A DNA stretch of 64,000 bases, from the NCBI GenBank assembly GCA_016705365.1, contig JADIYI010000008.1, positions 1,054,001 through 1,118,000 on the forward strand, written 5' to 3'. The translations under genes and the position numbers were made by a program. The notes beneath the pieces are model-generated. The model searched no databases and was not told the origin of the DNA. It saw nothing but the letters and a program-made list of their open reading frames with translations. Each line of letters opens with the position of its first letter. Position 1 is the first letter of the stretch. Origin of the DNA: Gammaproteobacteria bacterium. Its GTDB lineage: Bacteria > Pseudomonadota > Gammaproteobacteria > Pseudomonadales > UBA5518. Positions 25,165 through 33,815 of this stretch are shown here, one piece after another.

Positions 25165-26130
25165 TTACGGATCAAAGGCGGCATACGTGCTGGCGAGTAT
25201 CGCTTCCCGCTTCACCTTTTCCGCTTCCTCAGTTCTCACTTCCTGCATGAAGGCGAGCGCGACGGGGGTGAGCGAGCGATTATTCAGATGAATGAAGCCG
25301 TAGTTCGAGTGGATGTTGAGGTCGGGCGTTGGCACCACCGTAACATCTCCGGCGAGCAGTGCTCGCTCCATGATCGTGAGCGAGGCAAGCGCCAGCGCAT
25401 CACTGTGTTCCAAGAAATCGCCGATTTGCATCAGCATGTCGAGCTCAATGGCGGGCACGAAGTCACCAGTAAGCGGCTCAATTGTTCCGGCGGCGCCTAT
25501 CGACCGCGGCAGATGGCTCGCCACCCGAAGGGGAAGCCTGGTAGACAGCCATGGGAATTCAACAAGTTGGTTCATGGAAACCGGGCCTCGCCGGAGGATG
25601 GGGTGCTCTGGCCGGCAGAAGAAGTGACCGCGATGCTGCCCGATCAATTCGGTAATGAGTTGCTCGTTTCCCAGCGTTTGGCTGAGCTCCGCAATGCCGA
25701 GATCCACGTCGCGGGCGGTCACTTGCCTTACCACTTCGCGCCAGCTGGCCACGTGCGCCATGACGTTGACCTTTGGGTGCTGGGCGAGCAAGCGCTTGAT
25801 GGCAGGGTAGCCGGAAACGACGCTCGGATAGGGGCTGATCGCAACCTTCAACGATCCGATCTCATGTCCCGCGAGCAGAGCGACCTCGCGTCGCAAATCC
25901 GCTTCTGCGGAGAGCAACGACCTGCCTCGCTGTAGTACCAGTTCGCCGAATACCGTCAGCGCGATTGCCCCGCGCTTGCGATCAAGCAGTGTCGCGCCCA
26001 ACTCCGCCTCCAGCGCCTGGATGCTTTTCGTGAGCGCCGGTTGCGAGATGTTCAGTGCCTGGGCTGCTCGTCCGAAATGGGCGTGCTCCACAAGAGCCAG
26101 CAGATGCTGAAGGCGGCGTTGCGTAATCAT
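25165..26130 (-). CDS. LysR-family transcriptional regulator
   Basis: The 321-residue protein has an N-terminal winged helix-turn-helix (about residues 3-62: FGRAAQALNISQPALTKSIQ) and a periplasmic-binding-protein-like effector domain (about 90-300). It is divergent from the sulfatase cluster at 26345, with 215 bp between the starts, and is the likely regulator of that cluster and of itself. The effector is unknown. Confidence 0.93.
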   Translation of the reverse strand: MITQRRLQHLLALVEHAHFGRAAQALNISQPALTKSIQALEAELGATLLDRKRGAIALTVFGELVLQRGRSLLSAEADLRREVALLAGHEIGSLKVAISPYPSVVSGYPAIKRLLAQHPKVNVMAHVASWREVVRQVTARDVDLGIAELSQTLGNEQLITELIGQHRGHFFCRPEHPILRRGPVSMNQLVEFPWLSTRLPLRVASHLPRSIGAAGTIEPLTGDFVPAIELDMLMQIGDFLEHSDALALASLTIMERALLAGDVTVVPTPDLNIHSNYGFIHLNNRSLTPVALAFMQEVRTEEAEKVKREAILASTYAAFDP

Positions 26131-26148
26131 AATAACCGTAATGTTATT
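26131..26148. promoter_or_regulatory. candidate LysR-type operator
   Basis: AATAAC-CGTAAT-GTTATT is a perfect 6+6 bp inverted repeat directly next to the lysR start codon, in the AT-rich divergent intergenic region. A T-N11-A element lies within it, as for LysR-family sites. A weaker AATAAT...ATTAT symmetry follows at about 26159. Confidence 0.5.
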
Positions 26149-26344
26149 TAACGATTCAATAATATCATTATCTAAAATTGATCGCCGCTGCTACCGTCTG
26201 TCACTAAGTGCCTAACACCTAACAAAGTGGGGGGGAAAAGCCGTGGAGCAATTGAACCGACGGCGCGGTGGCGCTGCCAGAGGTGCGGCTTGCCTGCACA
26301 GTTTATCTGCACAGCCGGAATCGAATTCACGCGAGGGTGGGTAC

Positions 26345-28776
26345 ATGAAAAAAGTGTTCGGTGGTCTGCTGAGCGTGGCGCTGCTCGCAGCGCTGGGTAC
26401 GCTACCTTCGCCAGCGGCTGTGGCTCAGCAGGACCAAGCGGTCGGGCCTTACAAGGACTTCAAGGGCACCATCAAACTCGATGTTCGCGATTCCGTTCCC
26501 GACTGGGGACCGTTCACGCCGAAGAGAGCTCCTGAGGGCGCACCGAATGTCTTGTTCGTGTTGTACGACGACACCGGGATGGCGTCTTGGTCGCCCTACG
26601 GCGGCCGGATCAATATGCCGACGTTGCAGCGGCTGGCCGATGAGGGGCTGAGCTACACGCAGTGGCACACCGTCGCGTTGTGTTCGCCGACGCGCTCGAC
26701 GCTCCTGACCGGACGTAACCATCACCTGAATGGCATGGCTTCGATCACCGAGTGGGCGGAAGGATTTCCCGGCGCCAGCGGCCGGATCCCCGCCCGGCAG
26801 CGACGATCGCGCAGATCCTTCAGGACAACGGGTACAGCTCCTTCTGGGTGGGCAAGAACCACAACGTGCCCGAGCAGGACGTCGCCTCCGGTGCAAGCCG
26901 CCGGCAATGGCCGCTGCAGTTGGGCTTCGATCGCTTCTACGGATTCATCGGCGGAGAGACCAACCAGTGGTACCCGGACCTGGTCGAGGACAATAAGTTC
27001 ATCGAGCAACCGTACGGTCCCGAGAAAGGCTACCACCTGTCTAAGGATCTGGCCGATCAGGCGCTGCAAATGATTCGTGACCAGAAGGCGAGCAACCCTT
27101 CGCGGCCATGGTTCATGTGGTTCAACCCGGGCGCCAACCACGCCCCGCACCAGGCTCCGCAGGAATACATCGACAAGTACAAGGGCAAGTTCGACGACGG
27201 CTATGAGGCGTACCGCACTTGGGTGCTGGCGCGAATGATCGAGAAGGGCGTCGTGCCGAAGGGCACCCAGCTGACGCCGATCAACCCGATGCCCGAGTCG
27301 CAGGCCAATCCCGGCGACATGGTGCGCCCTTGGGCATCGCTCAACGCAGACGAGAAGCGACTGTTCTCGCACATGGCCGAGGTCTATGCCGGGTTCTCGG
27401 AGTACACGGACGCCCAGGTCGGCCGCATCATCGATTACCTCCAACAATCCGGACAGCTCGATAACACCGTCGTCCTGTACGCCGCAGACAACGGGGCCTC
27501 GGGTGAGGGCAGTCCCAACGGTTCGGTCAACGAGAACAAGTTCTTCAACGGTTACCCGGACGAACTGTCCGAGAACATGAAGCTCATCAATGATCTCGGC
27601 GGGCCGAACACCTACGAGCACTTCCCGACCGGCTGGGCCGTTGCGTTCTCGACTCCGTTCCAGATGTTCAAGCGGTACTCGCAGTATTCGGGCGGAACCG
27701 CCGACCCGTTGGTCATCTCGTGGCCAAAGGGCATCAAGGCGCGAGGCGAGGTCCGCAACCAGTATCACCATTCGACCGACATCGTCCCGACGCTCCTCGA
27801 AATCATCGGACTGGAGATGCCGAAGGTATACCGGGGCGTGGAGCAGTTCCCGCTTTCCGGCGTCTCGATGCGCTATACCTTCGACGCGAAGCCCGATGCC
27901 CCCACGATGAAGAAGCGCCAGTATTACGCGATGCTCGGCACACGCGGCATTTGGGAGGACGGGTGGATGGCGTCTGCGGTGCACGCCCCGCTGACAGGCA
28001 AGGGGCATTTCGACCAGGATCAGTGGCAGCTCTACCACGTCGAAGTCGACCGCGCAGAGGCCGTGGATCTCGCGAAGAAATATCCCGATAAGCTCAAGGC
28101 GCTGATTGCTGCGTGGAACGAAGAGGCAGCCAAGAACCTGGTACTGCCGCTCGACGATCGGCCGGCCGTGGTTCAGGCCGGAATCGTGCGTCCCTCCGAA
28201 GAGGCTGCGCGCGACCGCTATGTCTACTTCCCGGGCACATCTCCGATACCGGAAGGCGTTGCGGTCAACGTGCGCAATCGTTCCTATAAGATCCTCGGCA
28301 ACGTCGAGATCACGGATTCAAATGCCTCCGGCGTGATCTTCGCTCATGGCTCACGTTTCGGCGGTCACACGCTGTTTATCAAGGACCACAAGCTGCACTA
28401 TGTATATAACTTCCTCGGCATCAAGCCAGAGCAGCAGTTTGTCTCGACTCAGGATTTGAAGCCCGGTAAGTACACGCTCGGCATGGAATTCACCCGAACA
28501 GGCGCGGGTCCGAATCACGAGTCTCTAGGCACGACCAAGCTCTACATCAACGAGCAGGTGGTTGCGGAAGGACCGATGAGGACGCAACCCGGCAAGTTCA
28601 CCCTGTCAGGCGACGGGCTGTGCGTCGGGTTCGACAGCGGTGACGCCGTCAGCCAGGAGTACAAGACACCGGGCGAGTTCCATGGCGGGACGATTCAGGG
28701 GGTCGGGGTTACCGTCGAGCAGGCGGCGTACGAAGCCCTGGAGCAGGAAGCCCAGCGCGCCATGATGCGCGACTAG
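26345..28776 (+). pseudogene. arylsulfatase, frameshifted
   Basis: The product is an exported type I sulfatase. The signal peptide is about residues 1-28 (MKKVFGGLLSVALLAALG). A metal-binding segment VLFVLYDDTG follows, then the sulfatase signature CSPTRSTLLTGR with C113 as the residue converted to formylglycine. The frame is lost near 26790: the first frame follows the family up to GASGRIP, and the family sequence resumes as ATIAQILQDNGYS in the next frame. One missing base would explain this. Repaired, the protein would be about 810 residues. The second half has HDI-type metal ligands and a C-terminal beta-rich domain. A sequencing error is the main alternative to a real mutation. Confidence 0.85.
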
Positions 28777-28991
28777 GCGCGTTAACGAGGTTCCTTACGC
28801 GTCGTCTCTTTGCAGCCCCACTGTCAGGATTTCAGCGTCCTGGCGGCGGGGTGGTGAACTGCGCCGTCGGCCGGGTCACCATAGGGGCTTGCAATGCAAC
28901 GCTTCCCTTGCGGCGCGAGAAATGCAGATTTCACGCCGGCTTCGCCTTTACCGCAACCGTGGTATCACCACCACATCAGGGAGAATCAATT

Positions 28992-29705
28992 ATGGGATAT
29001 CCGAAAGTGCGCTCGCACGTACTCACTGCGCTGGCGTTGCTTGGACTCGCCTTGTGCGGCGCCGGTTTCAGTCACGCCGCTGCCAGGGGCGCGGCTCTAC
29101 CCGAGCAGTCGCCGGACGGGCTGCGCCTGGTGCAAAATACGCAGATGGCAGTGGTTTATATGAAAGACGGAGCTGATTTCAGCTCCTATGACAAGGTGGC
29201 AATTCTCGATTGCTTCGTCGCGTTCAGAAAAGATTGGGAGCGCGATCAGAACCAGGACGATCCGTTCCGCGTGCGGGCGAGCGACATAACCCGCATCAAG
29301 GCCGAAGTTGCCGACGAGTTCAAGAAGGTCTTCAACAAGGAATTGACGGCGAAAGGCGAAACCGTGGTCGCGACGGCTGGCGCAGACGTGCTGCTGCTCC
29401 GGCCCGCCATCATCAATCTCGACATCGCCGCGCCGGACACGAAGGAGCCGGACGCCAAGTCTTTCTCCGCATCAGGCGGCCAGATGACGCTTTTCCTGGA
29501 AATCTATGATTCGGTCAGCAGCGAGCTTCTGGCGCGTGTCATGGATCCCGAAGCGGCGACCGATTTCGGTTCCATGATGGTGCGCAATGAGGTCACCAAT
29601 CAGGCCGACGCCGATCGCATCATGAAAAAATGGGCCGACACGATTGGCAGCTACCTCCAGCATGCGCGCAGTGGCAGTTCAGCAAAACCATCCAAAGGAA
29701 ATTGA
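28992..29705 (+). CDS. exported DUF3313-type protein
   Basis: The start at ATG 28992 has GGGAGAATC upstream; the longer frame to 28851 lacks a signal. The 237-residue product has a signal peptide (about residues 8-30) and a domain with YDKVAILDCFVAFRK ... DDPFRV and FLEIYDSVSSELLARV, resembling DUF3313 lipoprotein-like proteins. It sits between the sulfatase and the barrel protein, suggesting a role in the envelope side of the same pathway. Its function is unknown. Confidence 0.7.
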   Translation: MGYPKVRSHVLTALALLGLALCGAGFSHAAARGAALPEQSPDGLRLVQNTQMAVVYMKDGADFSSYDKVAILDCFVAFRKDWERDQNQDDPFRVRASDITRIKAEVADEFKKVFNKELTAKGETVVATAGADVLLLRPAIINLDIAAPDTKEPDAKSFSASGGQMTLFLEIYDSVSSELLARVMDPEAATDFGSMMVRNEVTNQADADRIMKKWADTIGSYLQHARSGSSAKPSKGN

Positions 29706-29706
29706 T

Positions 29707-30438
29707 ATGACGTCGCGGAATCCGTTGACTCTGGCCATCTGCGCTGCTGCCCTGCACGTCGCGAGTCCGGCGGCACTCGCTGCAGACGGTTGGGAGGCGA
29801 CACTCACTCCGTATCTCTGGGCCATGGGAATGGACGGTGACATCAATGTGGGTGCGCGCGAGATCAATGCCTCGGCGGATTTCAGCGACATCTGGGACAA
29901 CATGGATATCGGTGGCTCGGCCATGTTCGAACTGAACAAGGGCCGCTGGGTGAACTATTTGCAGGTGGACTACCTGGCGATAGACAACGGTGGTGCCGAA
30001 GTGCGTAATACCGGGCTGGAAGCGGATATCGAGTCAGACAGCACTCTTGGAGCGCTGGCCACCGGTTACCGTTTCGATGGCTTCGGCGAACGCTCCACCA
30101 TCGACGTCCTCGTCGGCGTGCGTTATGCGAAGCTCGACACCCAGATCGACCTCAAGCCCCTGGGCCAAGTCGACAGCGACCACAAGCAATACGACGGCAT
30201 GGTGATGCTGCGTCCGCATCTCGCGCTGGGGAAGAACTGGAGTTTCAGTCCGACATTGTCTGTCGGCGCCGGGGACTCCGACCTGGTCTGGGAACTCTCG
30301 CCGCAGTTCGAATACGCCTGGTGCAACTACGAGCTTCGTCTCGGCTACCGCAATCTCAACTATGATCTGGAAGACGGCAACCGCTCGCTCGATCTGACCA
30401 TACATGGCCCGATGGTCGGCTTTGGCTTCAAGTTCTGA
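29707..30438 (+). CDS. outer-membrane beta-barrel protein
   Basis: ATG 29707 follows the preceding stop by one base, with AAAGGAAAT as ribosome binding site. The 243-residue product has a signal peptide (about 1-25) and then amphipathic strands with aromatic ends (WEATLTPYLWAMGMDG). It ends GFGFKF, a terminal-phenylalanine barrel-assembly signal. It could serve as a pore or scaffold for the sulfatase cluster. Confidence 0.8.
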   Translation: MTSRNPLTLAICAAALHVASPAALAADGWEATLTPYLWAMGMDGDINVGAREINASADFSDIWDNMDIGGSAMFELNKGRWVNYLQVDYLAIDNGGAEVRNTGLEADIESDSTLGALATGYRFDGFGERSTIDVLVGVRYAKLDTQIDLKPLGQVDSDHKQYDGMVMLRPHLALGKNWSFSPTLSVGAGDSDLVWELSPQFEYAWCNYELRLGYRNLNYDLEDGNRSLDLTIHGPMVGFGFKF

Positions 30439-30688
30439 GGCGACAAGCCTCCTGGCGGCTGGATGGAGCGACAGCCCAAACTTGAACAGTTTCAGCCTCA
30501 GTTACAGGCCGCGCGAGGACTTGGTTTTGCAGTGAGTTCGGTATACAAGAATTGCCTTGTGCCATAGAGTGGTCTTTCGACGAAATCATCTCATCCGCTG
30601 ATGCCGTTGATGGGCCCGCCGCAAAGCTTCGGGGTCGGCTGGAGGTCTGCCGGCATCTACTTCGATTTCGAGAAGGTGTTCTGAGCCC

Positions 30689-31213
30689 GTGAGAAAAGTC
30701 GCCAACTTCATCGCCCGGGAACTGCGGGAAATCATTCCCCCGTTCCTCTTCTTCATGGTCGTCTTCCACATGCTGGCTATTACGAAGGCCGTGCTGCAGT
30801 CGGGCCATGACATGACCATCCTGCGCTCCGTGGTGGCGACGATCATGGCGCTCACCGTGGCCAAGTCGATCCTGCTCGTGGACGCGTTCGGGTTCGCACG
30901 AATCTTCGAGCTTCGGCCGCTCGCCTACAGCATTGCGTGGAAGACGCTCCTGTTCGGCGTAGTGACGCTGGTGTTCCGGTTCATTGAGGAATTGATCCCA
31001 CAGCTCTCGAAGCAGGAAGGCCTTGGTGCTGCGTGCCGGCACGTCATAGAGGAGCTCAACTGGGCGCACTTCTGGACCATGCAAATGTGGCTCTGGGCCG
31101 CGGTGCTGCTTTACACGTCCGTCGCGGAACTGGTGAACCGCTACGGCCGGGAGGTGGTCCGGGACGTAATGTTTCGTCGTGAGGTGTCGCCCGATTCTTC
31201 GGCCCGCATCTGA
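30689..31213 (+). CDS. integral membrane protein of unknown function
   Basis: The start is GTG 30689, with GAGAAGGTG upstream. The 174 residues contain about four hydrophobic segments (around 17-36, 44-62, 84-100 and 128-146) and end in a basic tail. I see no known motif. It shares strand and region with the sulfatase, DUF3313 and barrel genes, 250 bp after the barrel. Confidence 0.65.
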   Translation: MRKVANFIARELREIIPPFLFFMVVFHMLAITKAVLQSGHDMTILRSVVATIMALTVAKSILLVDAFGFARIFELRPLAYSIAWKTLLFGVVTLVFRFIEELIPQLSKQEGLGAACRHVIEELNWAHFWTMQMWLWAAVLLYTSVAELVNRYGREVVRDVMFRREVSPDSSARI

Positions 31214-31401
31214 CCGGAACCATTCCGGTGATGGCCGGCAATCTGCGTGGGGAAGCGGAAACGCCCATGATTTGGCGTGACAAGTGCGCCGACCGTGCCA
31301 CGACCATGAGAAAGGCATGACAAGGCAGGACCAACCCCGGATCAGGCGCTCGCTTCACTGACGAACGCCTAGACCCGCCCCGGAGTAGGCCGCTGACGCT
31401 C

Positions 31402-31508
31402 AGGGGCAGAGCGTCCGACTCTCGGCGCAGACCTCCCGACTCTGGGCCAGACCATCCGACTCCGGATCTATGAATTTCGGCCCAAAAGCGCCCCCAGTCG
31501 GACGCTCT
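31402..31508 (+). repeat. degenerate tandem repeats carrying tRNA anticodon-arm copies
   Basis: Three adjacent units of about 20 bp share the core CCGACTC: GAGCGTCCGACTC, GACCTCCCGACTC and GACCATCCGACTCC. The first contains AGAGCGTCCGACT (31408-31420), and 31496-31508 is its inverse, AGTCGGACGCTCT. The same 13-mer lies inside the tRNA at 31585-31597. No gene is present in 31214-31541. Confidence 0.65.
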
Positions 31509-31541
31509 CCATAGCCGTAACTATATGATTTCTAAGAGAAA

Positions 31542-31618
31542 TGGTGGGCCCAGCAGGACTTGAACCTGCGACCTGCCGATTATGAGTCGGACGCTCTAAC
31601 CAACTGAGCTATGGGCCC
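31542..31618 (-). tRNA. tRNA with CAU anticodon, probably tRNA-Ile2
   Basis: The 77-nt cloverleaf pairs GGGCCCA with TGGGCCC in the acceptor stem. It has a D arm AGCTCAGTTGGTTAGAGC, an anticodon stem-loop CCGA-CTCATAA-TCGG, and a T arm GCAGG-TTCAAGT-CCTGC. The discriminator is A and the CCA end is encoded. The CGA..TCG anticodon stem and GGTCG variable region are closer to E. coli Ile2 (lysidine-modified CAU) than to elongator Met, but this is not decisive. It lies downstream of rpoD with its 3' end facing the accessory region. Confidence 0.96.
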
Positions 31619-31727
31619 TGAACTTGAACAACAATTCTAGCGGATAACAACGCGCGGGATAGGTACTGCCAAGCATGCATCCATGCGTCGCTCCCAGCTC
31701 GGCATCCATGCCTCGCGTTCGTCGCGC

Positions 31728-31744
31728 GCCGAGCGATGCTCGGC
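31728..31744 (-). terminator. candidate hairpin downstream of rpoD
   Basis: GCCGAGC-ATC-GCTCGGC forms a 7-bp stem with a 3-nt loop 15 bases after the rpoD stop. It lacks a clear T-tract, so it is either a weak terminator or an mRNA end-protecting hairpin. Confidence 0.4.
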
Positions 31745-31758
31745 ACAAAGCGCGCGAC

Positions 31759-33660
31759 TCACCCTTCGTCGAGAAAACTGCGCAGGTGATCCGAGCGGCT
31801 CGGGTGGCGCAGCTTGCGCAGCGCTTTCGCTTCGATCTGCCGGATCCGCTCGCGGGTCACGTCGAACTGCTTGCCGACTTCCTCCAGCGTGTGGTCGGTG
31901 TTCATGTCGATGCCGAAACGCATGCGCAGCACTTTCGCCTCGCGTGCGGTAAGGCCCGAGAGCACTTCGCGGGTGGCTTCGCGCAGGCCTTCGCCGGTGG
32001 CCGAGTCGATCGGCGAGGGGATCGTCGAGTCTTCGATGAAGTCGCCCAGGTGCGAGTCCTCGTCGTCGCCGATCGGGGTCTCCATCGAGATCGGTTCCTT
32101 GGCGATCTTGAGCACCTTGCGGATCTTGTCCTCGGGCATTTCCATGCGCTCGCCGAGTTCTTCCGGCGTCGGTTCGCGGCCCATCTCCTGCAGCATCTGG
32201 CGCGAGATGCGGTTCAGCTTGTTGATGGTCTCGATCATGTGCACCGGGATGCGGATCGTGCGTGCCTGGTCGGCAATCGAGCGGGTGATCGCCTGGCGTA
32301 TCCACCACGTGGCGTAGGTCGAGAACTTGTAGCCGCGGCGGTATTCGAACTTGTCGACGGCTTTCATCAGGCCGATGTTGCCTTCCTGGATCAGGTCGAG
32401 GAACTGCAGGCCGCGGTTGGTGTATTTCTTCGCGATCGAGATCACCAGGCGCAGGTTGGCCTCGACCATTTCCTTCTTGGCGCGGCGCGCGCGTGCCTCG
32501 CCGATCGACATCCGGCGGTTGATTTCCTTGATCTCGCCGACCAGGATTCCGCATTCCGCCTCGACTTCGGCGATGCGGTGCTGTACCCGCATCACTTCGT
32601 CCTTGACCACCGCTATCTTCGCGGCGTAGGGCTGCTTGCGGCGCGCGAGCTTTTCCACCCAGTGCTCGTCGGTTTCGTTGCCGGGGAATTCCTTCACGAA
32701 AATCGCGCGCGGCATCCGCGCGTAGTTCACGCAGATATTCATGATGGCGCGTTCCAGGTCGCGCACCTGGTAGGCAACGGAGCGAACACGCTGGGTGAGC
32801 GGGTCGAACTGGCGCGGCGAGAGCTTGAAGTACTTGAACAGCTCGGCGGTCTTCTCGAGTTCTTTCTGTCCCTGTTTGCTGTCGCGCGGGTTTTTCTTCA
32901 GAGCGCGCTGCGTTTTCATCAGCTGCTTGCGCAGCTCGTCGAAGCGCTGGCGTGCCAGTTCCGGATCCGGTCCGCTGTCGGTTTCGGTGTCGTCCGAGTC
33001 GTTGGAGTCCGAGTCGGAATCGTCGTCGTCATCGTTCTTGTCGGCGCCCTTCTTGGCAGCGGGTTTGGCGGTGGGTTTGGCGGCGGGTTTGCCCGCGGGA
33101 GCCTTGGCGCCCGCCGGCACCACGGGGGTGGCAGCCTGCACGTCGTCAGCCGGTTCGAGATAGCCGGTGAGGATGTCCGAAAGACGCCGCTCCTCGGTGG
33201 CGACCAGGTCGTACTCGCCGAGCACCTGCTCGACGATGCCCGGGAAATGGGCGACCGCTGCCATGGTTTCGCGGATGCCTTCCTCGATGCGCTTGGCGAT
33301 CACGATCTCGCCTTCGCGGGTCAGCAACTCCACGGTACCCATCTCGCGCATGTACATGCGCACCGGGTCGGTCGTGCGTCCGGCTTCGGATTCGACCGCG
33401 GTCAGCGCGGCAACGGCCTCGTCCGGGATCTCGTCGGTGCTGGTGTCACCACTGGCGAGCAGCAGGGCTTCGGCGTCCGGTGCTTCCTCGAACACCTGGA
33501 TACCCATGTCATTGATCATCTGGATGATCTCTTCGACCTGATCGGGATCGGAAATGTCTTCCGGCAGGTGATCGTTCACCTCGGCATAGGTCAGATAGTT
33601 CTGTTCCTTGCCCTTGGCGATGAGATCCTTGAGGCGTGACTGCTGGGTTGATTCGGACAT
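31759..33660 (-). CDS. rpoD: RNA polymerase primary sigma factor RpoD (sigma 70)
   Basis: The product is a 633-residue housekeeping sigma factor that directs RNA polymerase to -10/-35 promoters. Region 1.1 is at the N-terminus (LKDLIAKGKEQNYLTYAEVNDHLP). Regions 1.2 and 2 include DPVRMYMREMG and the -10-recognising ATWWIRQAITRS. The C-terminal region 4 helix-turn-helix is TLEEVGKQFDVTRERIRQIE. The non-conserved insert (about residues 165-235) is low complexity: a KPAAKPTAKPAAKK run followed by an aspartate/serine run. The start at 33660 matches the family; the frame is open further upstream without homology. It is the last gene of the rpsU-yqeY-dnaG-rpoD operon. Confidence 0.98.
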   Translation of the reverse strand: MSESTQQSRLKDLIAKGKEQNYLTYAEVNDHLPEDISDPDQVEEIIQMINDMGIQVFEEAPDAEALLLASGDTSTDEIPDEAVAALTAVESEAGRTTDPVRMYMREMGTVELLTREGEIVIAKRIEEGIRETMAAVAHFPGIVEQVLGEYDLVATEERRLSDILTGYLEPADDVQAATPVVPAGAKAPAGKPAAKPTAKPAAKKGADKNDDDDDSDSDSNDSDDTETDSGPDPELARQRFDELRKQLMKTQRALKKNPRDSKQGQKELEKTAELFKYFKLSPRQFDPLTQRVRSVAYQVRDLERAIMNICVNYARMPRAIFVKEFPGNETDEHWVEKLARRKQPYAAKIAVVKDEVMRVQHRIAEVEAECGILVGEIKEINRRMSIGEARARRAKKEMVEANLRLVISIAKKYTNRGLQFLDLIQEGNIGLMKAVDKFEYRRGYKFSTYATWWIRQAITRSIADQARTIRIPVHMIETINKLNRISRQMLQEMGREPTPEELGERMEMPEDKIRKVLKIAKEPISMETPIGDDEDSHLGDFIEDSTIPSPIDSATGEGLREATREVLSGLTAREAKVLRMRFGIDMNTDHTLEEVGKQFDVTRERIRQIEAKALRKLRHPSRSDHLRSFLDEG

Positions 33661-33717
33661 GCGTGAACCTGTACCTGTATTGAATGCCGCAGGAGGTGGG
33701 CGCAAAAATAGCCGCGT

Positions 33718-33723
33718 ATTATA
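33718..33723 (-). promoter_or_regulatory. -10 element of an internal rpoD promoter
   Basis: A perfect TATAAT on the minus strand lies 57 bases upstream of the rpoD start, in the 155-bp dnaG-rpoD gap. The best -35 at 17-bp spacing (AGAGTT) is poor. A separate rpoD promoter downstream of dnaG is common in this operon. Confidence 0.5.
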
Positions 33724-33815
33724 CCCGCCTTACAGAAACCAACTCTAGGCAAAAATATACCCAATGCACGCGAAGCGGGCGTCTGCCGCGCAATTACTGG
33801 CAAAAATGTGCGTTG

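Noticed and set aside
31675..33639. 654-aa plus-strand ORF opposite rpoD
   Set aside because: Shadow of rpoD; low-complexity and valine/histidine-rich translation typical of antisense frames.
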